A DNA stretch of 64,000 bases from NCBI GenBank assembly GCA_963748105.1, contig CAVVHP010000016.1, forward strand, positions 124,001-188,000. Reading direction: 5' to 3'. A model generated the notes under the pieces. It was not told the origin of the DNA. It saw only the letters and a list, made by a program, of their open reading frames with translations, and did no database searches. How positions within the stretch are numbered: the first letter of the stretch is position 1; every line of letters starts with the position of its first letter. This document shows positions 39,117 through 48,549 of this stretch, in pieces. Source of the DNA: JAKAGZ01 sp963748105. Lineage in GTDB: Bacteria > Bacteroidota > Ignavibacteria > Ignavibacteriales > Ignavibacteriaceae. The position numbers were made by a program, and so were the translations under genes.

Positions 39117-39144
39117 TCTAAAAGATTAAAATTGGGGACGGGCG

Positions 39145-41520
39145 ATGTTAAAAAATTATTTAATTGTAGCAAGACGTAATCTCCTGAAACATCGGGTCTA
39201 CGCATTTGTCAACATTCTCGGTCTGGCAGTTGGAATTATAAGCACGCTGTTTATCATTTTCTACCTGCAGTTCGAATTCAGCTTTGATAAATTTCATAAA
39301 GACGCGGATAATATCTACAGGGTCTCGATTATAACCAGCCAGGAAGGGAAGGTAGAGTAACGATTCACCGGTCTTTGTTCCGCCTGTCGGCCCGGATCTA
39401 AAGCAGGAATTCCCCGAAGTAGAACAATATACCCGTTTCTCAACCCCGCGGACAATTTATTACGACAGGGACAATAAATATTTTAAAATAACCGGGAATA
39501 TTTACGCCGATTCCACCTTCTTTGAAATGTTTTCTTTTAAATTGATCTCCGGAGACGCTTCAGCAGTTTTAAAAGAACCTTATTCTGTTGTTCTTACAAA
39601 GAGCGCCGCAAAAATAATTTTTGGAGATGAAAATCCGCTCGGACAATTAGTAAAAACAGGTAATAATGAATTATTTAAGGTTACGGGTATCGCCGAAGAT
39701 CCCCCCGAAAATTCGCAGATACAGTTCAGCGCTTTGCTTTCATTCGAAAGCCTCTATAAAAATCCGAACAATTATATGGACTGGAACGGGGGAAACCAGT
39801 ATTACACTTTTATTAAAACCACCGGATAATACTTCTTCCCGGAGAATTGAACAAATAAATTACCCGGTTTTATGTGGGAGCATATCAATAAGAAACTGGC
39901 TAAGTACAGGATTGATTATAAAGCATATCTTCAGCCGCTGAGTGATATTCATTTGAAATATAACGAGCGCACACAGGCGGGACTTATCCAATATTTATAT
40001 CTTTTCAGGTATAGCCTTCCTGATAATTCTTATCGCCTGTATTAATTTTGTGAATCTTTCTATTGCAAGGTCCACAAAAAGAATAAAAGAAATCGGTATG
40101 CGGAAAATACTCGGCGCGGGCAGAAAGAATTTGTTCCTGCAGTTTATCAGCGAATACATGCTTATAAGTTTAGCGGTTCTGATTGTTGTGATTGCCGGTA
40201 TCGAATTATTGTTCCCATATTATAAAAACATCGCGGGGTATTCTTTTAACAATTTAAGCCTTTACAGCCCGGGGAATATTGTGATTATAGTCGGACTCAT
40301 ATTCCTGGTCGGGATTGTCGCCGGCGGTTACCCGGCTATGTATTTATCCTCATTGCGGCCGGTTGAAAGCGTTAAGGGTGAGATAAAGTACGCGGCACAG
40401 GAAATTCTCTACTAAAAAATATTCTGCTCGTCTCGCAGTTTGCAATTTCAATTGCCCTTATCATCTGCACAATATTTATTTCACAGGCAGCTTAATTTCG
40501 TCAGTTCGATAAGACCTGGGATTTGATAAGGAAAATATCGTAGTACTGCCGCTGCTCAACGATGAATCGAAGGGAAATATATCGCAGTTGGCAAACAGCC
40601 TCTCGTCGATAAGCGGAGTTCTTAATGTCTCCGGTTCTTCTGATATTCCTTATGACAATTTCACGAGTAACGGTTATATCCCGGAAGGTTTCACTACACC
40701 CGTGATGATTCACGTACTGGACGCGGATGGTGATTTCCTTGAGACATACGGTATAAAACTGGTGAAGGGAAGATCATTTATTCCGGGAATGTCATCAGAC
40801 AGCTCGGCTTATTTGATAAACGAGGCTTTGGCGGAGCAGCTTAACTGGAAGGACCCGATCGGGAAAATAATAGAGCGGGGCGGAAAACATAAAGTGATCG
40901 GTGTAGTCGGAAATTTTAATTACAGTTCTTTGCGTGATAATATTGAACCTTTACTGATAACTGAGAGGCCTTACAGGAATTTATTCTCCTATGTTTCCGT
41001 AAAGATAAGTCCGGCAAATATCAGCGGAACATTAGAGAGCGTAAAAAACAGCTGGGAATCGGTAAACCGTACATCCGTATTTGAATATTCATTCCTTTCC
41101 GATCAGATCGATCAGCTTTACAAGCCCGAAAATAATTTCAGATCTATATTCTTCACATTCGCGTCAATTGCAATTATCCTGGCCCTGTTCGGATTGTTCA
41201 GCCTTGCGTCTTTATCAACAGAACAGAAGACAAAGGAAATCGGGATAAGGAAGGTGCTCGGCGATACTTCCGCCGGGATAACGGTGAGACTGTTGAAGGA
41301 ATATTTTGTATTTATAGTAATCGCGAACATAATTGCGTGGCCGGCGGCGTATTACTTTGTGCACGCGTGGCTGAATAATTTTGTGTACAGGATAGATATA
41401 AACTGGTTTTTGTTCCTTGCCACAGCTTTGGTTACGCTGCTGGTCGCGATTATAACAGTAGTCTGGCAGGCTGTACGCGCGGCACTGGCCGACCCGGTTA
41501 AGTCTATCAGGTATGAGTGA
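39145..41520 (+). pseudogene. MacB/FtsX-type ABC permease, paralogue 7 (about seven frameshifts as read)
   Basis: Five frames cover one permease. Frame changes lie near 39357, 39817, 39862, 40005, 40393, 40487 and 40514, and both +1 and -1 types are needed to join them. Landmarks survive: MLKNYLIVARRN start, CINFVNLSIARSTKRIKEIGMRKILGA first turn, SQFAISIALIICT helix 5, TKEIGIRKVLGDTSAG second turn (Asp-Thr where the others have Ala-Ser) and PVKSIRYE end. All breaks fall in the first 1.4 kb, and the last 900 bp are clean. It is either a decaying gene or a poorly resolved stretch of assembly. The MITE-like element follows at once. Confidence 0.8.
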
Positions 41521-41536
41521 GCTGTTTGTTTGAAGA

Positions 41537-41602
41537 TGTCATTCCCACGAAAGTGGGAATCGGATTCGGTTATAATGGATTCCCGTTTGCACGGGAATGA
41601 CA
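41537..41602. mobile_element. 66-bp MITE-like element with paired ATTCCC hairpins
   Basis: The element is bounded by TGTCATTCCC and GGGAATGACA. It contains two 20-bp palindromes, ATTCCCACGAAAGTGGGAAT (41541-41560) and ATTCCCGTTTGCACGGGAAT (41579-41598), joined by 18 bp. Each has the form ATTCCC-N8-GGGAAT. It lies in the gap between permeases 7 and 8. It has no coding capacity and would fold into a double hairpin in RNA. Confidence 0.6.
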
Positions 41603-41657
41603 GAATGATTATTCCAGATATACTATTTTGTTATTGGAAAAATTGGCGGGTAGATCA

Positions 41658-44060
41658 ATGCTTAAGAATTATTTTAAAATCGCTTTCAGAAACCTTCTGA
41701 ACCAGAAAGTCTATTCATTGATCAACATCGCCGGGCTGGCGATCGGGATTACGTGTTTTATACTGATCTATCTCTTCGTAACGGATGAATTAAGCTACGA
41801 TAAATTCAATACGAAGTACGACCGGATTTACAGGATCATTGAAAAAGTGAATACGGAAGGGCAGGGAGAGGAATCGACCAGTAGCCCGATACCGGTCGCC
41901 CGCGCTTTGATGAACGACTACCCGCAGTACATCGAAAGCATCGTGAGGTTTTTCAATTACCAGCAGCCGACAATTACACTGAAAGTCGGGGACAGGAAAT
42001 TCAACGAAACGAGGGCATTCTTCGCCGATTCCACACTGTTTGAAATATTTGACTATAAACTCGCAGAGGGAAACCCGGATAATGCGCTCGCCGCCCCGAA
42101 CTCTATAGTAATATCGAAAGAAATGGCGGAAAAATATTTCGGCTCCGTCGATCCGGTCGGTAAAATAATGAAACTGCAGGGTGTGGTGGATATCAAAGTA
42201 ACCGGGGTATTCGCCGAACTGCCGACGCAATCGCACATACATTTCGACTGCCTCATCTCTTTTGGTACAGTGCATTCGCTTAACGGTCCGAATTACGGGA
42301 GGAGTTTCGTATGGAACCCGGCGTGGACGTATATCCTGTTGAAGAAAGGGGTAAAACCGGAACAGCTTGAGAATGAATTCCCGAATTTCGTAAATAAATA
42401 TTATCCCGGGCTGATTAAAAACCAGGTTGAAAATTACCTTCAGCCGCTTGGTGATATTCACCTTAAATCCAACCTTGATTACGAGATAGAACCGAACAGC
42501 GATATGAGCGTCGTTTACATCTTTTCTATTGTCGGTTTTTTAATACTGATAATAGCCTGCATAAATTTTATGAACCTGGCGACCGCGCGCTCATCCAAAC
42601 GTGCGAGGGAGGTAGGTATGCGGAAGGTGCTCGGCGCGGCGCGGGGACAGCTGATAAAACAATTCCTCGGCGAATCGATACTCATCACATTTATCGCGGT
42701 TTTGATCTCGGTAGCATTAATTAACCTATTGCTCCCGGTTTTTAACGGGCTTTCGGAAAAATCTCTTTCATTCCACGTCATCACCAGGCCTGACCTGCTG
42801 GCTGTGCTAGCCGGTGTCGGTTTGTTTGTCGGCCTTGCGGCCGGAATCTACCCCGCGTTTTTTCTTTCATCCGCTCAGCCGGTAACCACCATTAAAACCA
42901 ACGTTCAGCCGAGGGGCGGCGCGGCGCTGCTTCGCAAGGTGCTCGTGGTTCTGCAATTCGGAATTTCGCTAGCGCTTATAATCGGGACGATAATTGTAGT
43001 GGAGCAGCTCGATTTCCTCCGGAACTCGGATACCGGTTTCGATAAGGAGCACGTGCTGATTGTACCGCTGAAGCCGCAGATGCTCAGGAATTTTGAATCG
43101 ATCAGGAACCAGTTCCTTCTGAACAGCAATGTAGTCAACGTTACGACGATGGACGACATCCTCGGTGAGGGGCACAACACGCACGAGATTAATTACGAAG
43201 GTATGCAGCCTGGCAAATGGGTCTACCTTCCTGGACTGCAGGTTGATGACCGTTTTGTCTCTACTTTCGGATTGAAAATTATTGAAGGGCGCGATTATTC
43301 GAAGGAATTCCCGGGAGACGATTCGCTTTCCATTCTCATAAACGAATCAATGGTTAAAAAGATGGGATGGACTCCGCAGAGAGCGATCGGGAAACGCTTT
43401 AATACATACGGCGGTCACGAGAGGGTGATAGGAGTAATTAAAGATTTCAATTTCGTCACTCTCAAACAGCCGATCGGCCCGTTCTTCATTTCACTGATCC
43501 GCCCTCAGCTCGCGTTTTTCTTCAGGAAGAATATGGCGGTAAAGATCAGGCCGGGGAACATTAAAAACACGATAAATGATCTCGAAACAAAATGGTCGGG
43601 ACTCGTTCCATCAATCCCTTTTGAATTTTCATTTCTCAACGATAGGCTGAATAATCTTTACAAGGCGCAGGACAGGCTAGGCTCTCTGGTCGGTTACTTC
43701 TCTATACTCGCGATATTCATCGCCTGCCTCGGTATGTTCGCGCTCGCCTCATATTCGGTCGAGAGGAAATTTAAGGAGATCGGTATCAGGAAGGTGCTGG
43801 GAGCCACATCGGCCGAAATTGTGGGGCTACTTATGAAGGAATTCCTGGTGCTGGTGCTGCTCGCGAACATTATTACCTGGCCGGTGTCTTATTTTATCAT
43901 GAACAACTGGCTGAAGGATTTTGCTTTCAGGATAGATTTCCCGTTCTGGGCGCTCGCATTGTCAGGGCTGATTACAATCATCGTTTCAATCCTTACAGTC
44001 GGGCTGCAGGCTTACAAAGCGGCCATGCTTAACCCTGTAAAATCTTTACGATATGAGTAA
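41658..44060 (+). CDS. MacB/FtsX-type ABC permease, paralogue 8
   Basis: The frame is open from 41628, but ATG 41658 begins the family-typical MLKNYFKIAFRN, giving 800 residues. The turns are RAREVGMRKVLGAARGQ (about 314-330) and KEIGIRKVLGATSAE (about 706). Periplasmic domain 2 has an Arg/Phe-rich segment (RPQLAFFFRKNMAVKIRP). This is the most G+C-rich gene of the window (runs such as GGCGCGGCGCGGGGA), unlike the pyr-rho region. Its last 80 residues are nearly the same as those of paralogue 10 though the rest is not. It closes the first block of the array. Confidence 0.88.
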   Translation: MLKNYFKIAFRNLLNQKVYSLINIAGLAIGITCFILIYLFVTDELSYDKFNTKYDRIYRIIEKVNTEGQGEESTSSPIPVARALMNDYPQYIESIVRFFNYQQPTITLKVGDRKFNETRAFFADSTLFEIFDYKLAEGNPDNALAAPNSIVISKEMAEKYFGSVDPVGKIMKLQGVVDIKVTGVFAELPTQSHIHFDCLISFGTVHSLNGPNYGRSFVWNPAWTYILLKKGVKPEQLENEFPNFVNKYYPGLIKNQVENYLQPLGDIHLKSNLDYEIEPNSDMSVVYIFSIVGFLILIIACINFMNLATARSSKRAREVGMRKVLGAARGQLIKQFLGESILITFIAVLISVALINLLLPVFNGLSEKSLSFHVITRPDLLAVLAGVGLFVGLAAGIYPAFFLSSAQPVTTIKTNVQPRGGAALLRKVLVVLQFGISLALIIGTIIVVEQLDFLRNSDTGFDKEHVLIVPLKPQMLRNFESIRNQFLLNSNVVNVTTMDDILGEGHNTHEINYEGMQPGKWVYLPGLQVDDRFVSTFGLKIIEGRDYSKEFPGDDSLSILINESMVKKMGWTPQRAIGKRFNTYGGHERVIGVIKDFNFVTLKQPIGPFFISLIRPQLAFFFRKNMAVKIRPGNIKNTINDLETKWSGLVPSIPFEFSFLNDRLNNLYKAQDRLGSLVGYFSILAIFIACLGMFALASYSVERKFKEIGIRKVLGATSAEIVGLLMKEFLVLVLLANIITWPVSYFIMNNWLKDFAFRIDFPFWALALSGLITIIVSILTVGLQAYKAAMLNPVKSLRYE

Positions 44061-44294
44061 AAATAACATTTAAAAACCTTTAATTTTCCAAATGCAGGTA
44101 AATTCATTATGACCATTTATCAAATTATTTTTCCATCCCGCTAAATATGTAACCATTATTGTAACAATACTTTATACTTGAACTATTATCTCTATTTTAT
44201 AATTTCAGATAAGACAAAATAGAATTTCTTTTGAATTTATCGGCCTAAATTTTACCGGATTTTATCTATAATAAAAATCAAAGAATAACTTATA

Positions 44295-45452
44295 ATGCAA
44301 ATTCATCTGAATCTTTGGACAGGTCTATCATTATTTGGAATAATTCAGGGGATTTTGTTAAGTGCGTTATTGTTTTCTAATAAACGCGGCAATCTGAAAG
44401 CCAACAGGATACTGGCAATATTAATCCTGTTGTTTTCTTTAAAACTTGCTGAATTTGCCGGCTACTGGACATCGTTTTTTAATGAATTACCGCATTTGCT
44501 TTTTACTACTTATGCATTCCCGTTTCTATTTGGTGTGCTTCTCTTTTTCTATGCATCAGCATTAACAAATGACAAATGGGAATTTAAGAACTCAGACATG
44601 CTTCATTTTATCCCGTTTGTATTGCAATCCATTATCATGCTGCGGTTTTATGCATTAAACGGCGATGTGAAAATTGAAATATTACAAAGGTTAATACAAA
44701 GTGATAATCCCATTTTATCAACGGATTTTTATATTACAGGATTGCTGCAAAATGCTCATATGCTGATTTATTCGCTTTTGACATTGAAAATACTCAGTCT
44801 TAACAGCAGCCAAATAAGCGGGGAGGGGCTTTCAATAGAAAATATTAAATTCAAATGGATTAAAAAGCTAACTACCGGTTTTTTTATACTAATACTCCTG
44901 AATATTCTGCACCTCCTTAGTATCCGGATTTTTGGCTATAAATATATTACGGAAACTGATGCCGTAATTATGATCTATTCGGCTGTAATGATTTATTTTA
45001 TCGGCTATCTTGCATTAAAGCAGCCTGAAATAATCACAGGTATATCAAGGCTGAAAAATGGTGCCAAGTATATGAGATCTGGCCTTACAGATAAGCTGGC
45101 AGATATTTATCATAAAAAGCTTCTTGATGCTATGATAGTTGACAAGATTTTCGCTAAAAATAATTTAAGCCTGAATGATCTTTCAAATACACTTGATATA
45201 CCTGCACACCATTTGTCACAGGTGTTAAATGAAAAAATTAAATTAAATTATTTTGATTTTGTAAACTACTACCGTATAGAGGAAGCAAAAAGATTATTGC
45301 AGGATACTGAATACGAACCATATACAATATTGACCATCGCACACGATGTAGGCTTTAATAATAAAGCTTCCTTTAATTCTGCATTTAGAAAATTTACGAA
45401 AACAACTCCTTCTCAATATCGGAAAGAAGCAAAAAGTTTACTCTCTTCATAA
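44295..45452 (+). CDS. 7TM AraC-family transcriptional regulator
   Basis: The 385-residue protein has about seven membrane helices (first 240 residues) followed by a cytoplasmic AraC-type double helix-turn-helix (about 285-380, LSLNDLSNTLDIPAHHLSQVLNE and ILTIAHDVGFNNKASFNSAFRKF). Such proteins couple a membrane signal directly to DNA binding and are common in Bacteroidota. It may control the three enzymes downstream or the neighbouring permeases. It stands between two permease blocks with 234 bp before it and 208 bp after it. Confidence 0.85.
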   Translation: MQIHLNLWTGLSLFGIIQGILLSALLFSNKRGNLKANRILAILILLFSLKLAEFAGYWTSFFNELPHLLFTTYAFPFLFGVLLFFYASALTNDKWEFKNSDMLHFIPFVLQSIIMLRFYALNGDVKIEILQRLIQSDNPILSTDFYITGLLQNAHMLIYSLLTLKILSLNSSQISGEGLSIENIKFKWIKKLTTGFFILILLNILHLLSIRIFGYKYITETDAVIMIYSAVMIYFIGYLALKQPEIITGISRLKNGAKYMRSGLTDKLADIYHKKLLDAMIVDKIFAKNNLSLNDLSNTLDIPAHHLSQVLNEKIKLNYFDFVNYYRIEEAKRLLQDTEYEPYTILTIAHDVGFNNKASFNSAFRKFTKTTPSQYRKEAKSLLSS

Positions 45453-45660
45453 GCTCCGGAAAGTAAATTTTTAATATTATGTAAAAATACGTTTAGATTT
45501 TCGCTTCTTTTGATAAACTTCAGGTAAAATCCTATGGTCCCTGACGACTAATTCTCTATAATTCTTTTATTCCATTCTAAAAAATAAAGTTTTGCTCTCA
45601 ACTCTTTCGTGTCAGTGTATTTGTAAAGAAAGTGCACCCTTCAAAAAAAAAGGAAACTGT

Positions 45661-46581
45661 ATGAGAAAAATAATGATGCTTTTATTAATTATAATTGAGA
45701 TTAATTGCCTTTCTGCACAAGAGATATCAGATAAAGCTTCAGAAGGTTTTATAGATAATAATGGTGTGAAAATTCATTACGTAACGGAAGGGGAGGGGCC
45801 CTTAATAGTTATGCTGCATGGATTTCCTGATTACTGGTATACCTGGCGAAACCAGATGGAAGTTTTATCAAAAAACTACCAGGTTGTGGCAATTGATCTT
45901 CGCGGGTATAATAAGAGCGATAAGCCAAAGGGTGTTGATAACTATAAGATGAGTCATCTTATAACGGATGTTTCAGCTGTCATTAAACATTTTCCCCAGG
46001 ATAAAGCTATTGTTGTTGGTCACGATTGGGGAGGTGCTATTGCATGGCAGGTGGCAATGTGGCGCCCGGAACTTGTGGAGAGACTTATAGTCCTGAGTAC
46101 TCCTCATCCCAACGGACTTTTCCGGGAAATGAACTCCAACAAACAACAGCAGGAAAACAGCCGGTACGCTCGTGAATATCAGAAAAAAGATGCTTCAGAT
46201 AAATTAACAGCAGAAGGGCTTGCTCATTGGGTTAAGGATGAGGCAGCTAAAAAATATTATATAGAAGCATTCAACAGATCAGATTATGAAGCGATGTTAA
46301 ATTATTATAAGGCAGGTTTTCCTAAACAGGTTATGAATGACAATAATAATAGCAGGAAACAAAAGGTCATAATTACAGCTCCGCGGAAAAAAATAAAATG
46401 TTCCACTCTCGCCATATTTGGATTAGAAGATAAAGCATTACTGCCTGCCGGGTGGAACGGAACATGGGACTGGATAGACAATGATTTTACCCTGGTTTCT
46501 ATCCCCGGTGCCGGTCATTTTGTGCAGCAGGATGCCTCTGATAAGGTTACCCGAATTATAACTATGTGGTTAAAAAAATAA
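45661..46581 (+). CDS. Secreted alpha/beta hydrolase, epoxide-hydrolase-like
   Basis: The frame is open from 45592, but ATG 45661 follows AAAGGAAACTGT and starts a signal peptide (MRKIMMLLLIIIEINCLSAQ), giving 306 residues. The fold is shown by the oxyanion HGFPDYWYTW (53-62), the nucleophile Asp122 in VGHDWGGAIAW, an acid in GLEDKALLP and the base His in GAGHFVQQD. The Asp nucleophile with a following Trp marks the epoxide hydrolase/haloalkane dehalogenase branch. The substrate is unknown. Export to the periplasm is unusual for that branch. Confidence 0.8.
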   Translation: MRKIMMLLLIIIEINCLSAQEISDKASEGFIDNNGVKIHYVTEGEGPLIVMLHGFPDYWYTWRNQMEVLSKNYQVVAIDLRGYNKSDKPKGVDNYKMSHLITDVSAVIKHFPQDKAIVVGHDWGGAIAWQVAMWRPELVERLIVLSTPHPNGLFREMNSNKQQQENSRYAREYQKKDASDKLTAEGLAHWVKDEAAKKYYIEAFNRSDYEAMLNYYKAGFPKQVMNDNNNSRKQKVIITAPRKKIKCSTLAIFGLEDKALLPAGWNGTWDWIDNDFTLVSIPGAGHFVQQDASDKVTRIITMWLKK

Positions 46582-46671
46582 TAAAAAATTAAAATATGCG
46601 TAAGCAACTTGAGCGTAAATGAGTCTAAATAAGGGAAGAACTTTTTTTATTAACACACCGGAGAATTTATT

Positions 46672-47796
46672 ATGCAATTATTAAACAAAATTATATTTGC
46701 TCTTATGCTAACATGTATTTGTTTTGCTCAGGTTACTAAAAACACATCGATACCGGATGCGCGTAATGACAGCCGGCAAATTGATTCGTTAAAATCATCT
46801 AACCTTTCTGCCGATATTCTCTTAAAAATGGAAGCTGATATTTTATCAGGAGTATTCAAGAAAATAACCAGCGTTTTAATAGCACGTAATGGCAAATTAG
46901 TCTATGAAAAATATTTTGACAGTGCTAAAGAATCTGATTTGAGAGACACACGTTCTGCAACTAAAACTATTACAAGTATCCTTATCGGTATTGCTATTGA
47001 CAGGAAATTAATCCCCGGAGTAGATTCACGGGTAATGAGTTATTTCCCGGATAAGCGTCCATTTAAAAATCCTGATCCTAGAAAAGGAAAAATTACAATT
47101 GAAGATTTTCTTACGATGAGTTCAATTCTTGAATGCGACGATTGGAATCAGTATTCACGTGGAAATGAAGAACGTATGTATCCGATTGAGGATTATATAA
47201 AATTCACTCTCGATCTGCCGGTACGGGGCACGCCTCCATGGGGAACAAAACCTGAAGATTTACCTTTCGGACGCAGCTTTAGTTATTGCACAGCGGGTGC
47301 CGTAACTCTGGGCGGCGTGTTAAAACGTGCAGCAAATATGCGGGTCACTGATTTTGCTGAAAGATATCTTTTTAATCCATTAGGAATTAAAAAATTACAA
47401 TGGCAAAAAACTCCTACCGGATTAGCAATGACAGGTGGCGGTTTACGCTTACAGAGCAGGGACCTGTTAAAAATAGCACAATTATTTCTTGATAACGGAA
47501 CCTGGAATGGAAAGAGGATTATTTCAGAAAGCTGGATCAAAAAATCAACAAAACCGCACGTACAGATCGATGATGAAACTGAATATGGCTATTTGTGGTG
47601 GATTAAGTCATTCGGAAGCGAAAAAATAAAATATACAGCCTATTATATGACCGGAAACGGGGGGAACAAAGTGCTGGTGTTTCCCGAATTAAAAATGTGT
47701 GTAGTTATTACTTCAACTAATTACAATACACGCGGGATGCACGAACAGACCGATAAATTATTATCGGACTATATAATTGCTGCAGTAGAGAAATAA
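46672..47796 (+). CDS. Beta-lactamase-fold serine hydrolase (class C-like)
   Basis: The 374-residue protein has a signal peptide (1-20, ending CFAQ) and the SxxK motif S95-A-T-K98 of class C beta-lactamases and DD-peptidases. The second motif is altered, reading SYCTAG where YxN is usual, so classical beta-lactam hydrolysis is doubtful. A WWIKSFG segment and a GNGGNKVLVFPEL motif 3-like region follow. Many such proteins are esterases or D-aminopeptidases. It lies 90 bp after the hydrolase and 29 bp before a small secreted protein, likely one operon. Confidence 0.82.
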   Translation: MQLLNKIIFALMLTCICFAQVTKNTSIPDARNDSRQIDSLKSSNLSADILLKMEADILSGVFKKITSVLIARNGKLVYEKYFDSAKESDLRDTRSATKTITSILIGIAIDRKLIPGVDSRVMSYFPDKRPFKNPDPRKGKITIEDFLTMSSILECDDWNQYSRGNEERMYPIEDYIKFTLDLPVRGTPPWGTKPEDLPFGRSFSYCTAGAVTLGGVLKRAANMRVTDFAERYLFNPLGIKKLQWQKTPTGLAMTGGGLRLQSRDLLKIAQLFLDNGTWNGKRIISESWIKKSTKPHVQIDDETEYGYLWWIKSFGSEKIKYTAYYMTGNGGNKVLVFPELKMCVVITSTNYNTRGMHEQTDKLLSDYIIAAVEK

Positions 47797-47825
47797 TTCT
47801 AAATCAATAATAAAAGGTAATGTAA

Positions 47826-48410
47826 ATGAAAAGTAAATTGCACGTTCTACTAGTATTTTTTATTGCGATTTCTTTTTCCGTTAGCGCAATTCAAAAAAAG
47901 AATGACACCGGGAAACGGGGTAAAAAGAACGGTTCTATGAAGTTAAACCCGGATGCGCCGGAAGAAACCGCAATACTTGGGCAACTAGCCGGTACCTGGA
48001 ATGCTGAAGCTACTGTTAGAAACCGTGATGGTTCGTGGTCGGAAAAAAAGGTCAAAGCAATCTGGGACTGGTATTATATACTGGACGGGCACGGAGTTCA
48101 GGACGACTGGTTTACAATTGATGCTGCCGGAAAGAGGCATCATTATGGAACTAATATCAGAATTTATAATTCCGATGATAAATTGTGGCATATGGCGTGG
48201 ATTGATATACATGACAGGAAACTAGCAATTTTTACTGCCGTCAACGAAAATGGAAGTGTAATTATGACAGGAATAAGCAGTTCCGGCAGAAAGGTACGCA
48301 ACACATTCCATGATATTACGCATGATTCCTTTGACTGGTACAAGGAATGGACAAACGATGACGGAAAAACCTGGTTCGGAGTTTCACGGATTCACTGTAC
48401 AAGAATGTAA
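47826..48410 (+). CDS. Secreted DUF1579-like protein
   Basis: The 194-residue product has a signal peptide (about 1-21), a Lys/Gly-rich linker and a beta-rich domain starting at LGQLAGTWNAEATVRNRDG. The repeated Trp/Asp strands (DWYYILDGHGVQDDW, WHMAWIDIHDRKL, FDWYKEWTNDDGKTW) resemble the DUF1579 lipocalin-like families. No catalytic motif is visible. Its place after two secreted hydrolases suggests a periplasmic role, but no function is known to me. Confidence 0.6.
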   Translation: MKSKLHVLLVFFIAISFSVSAIQKKNDTGKRGKKNGSMKLNPDAPEETAILGQLAGTWNAEATVRNRDGSWSEKKVKAIWDWYYILDGHGVQDDWFTIDAAGKRHHYGTNIRIYNSDDKLWHMAWIDIHDRKLAIFTAVNENGSVIMTGISSSGRKVRNTFHDITHDSFDWYKEWTNDDGKTWFGVSRIHCTRM

Positions 48411-48549
48411 ATAAAATCAATCCGGTGATTGCGAAAAAATTTTATTAGTAGCCTGATACATATAAACATATTCTGATTATTTCAGTCTAATAGATAAGAT
48501 CACCTTCAATTTTTGAGAAAACCTAAAATCACTTAAAAAAGAGGTTAGT

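Noticed and set aside
41790..42461. 223-codon minus-strand frame inside permease 8
   Set aside because: A shadow frame caused by the high G+C codon use of permease 8. The product is Arg/Tyr-rich with no motif, and the plus-strand permease is certain.
46672..47796. True class C beta-lactamase resistance gene
   Set aside because: The SxxK motif is present but the YxN motif is changed to YCT, so beta-lactam hydrolysis cannot be claimed. It is left as a serine hydrolase of that fold.
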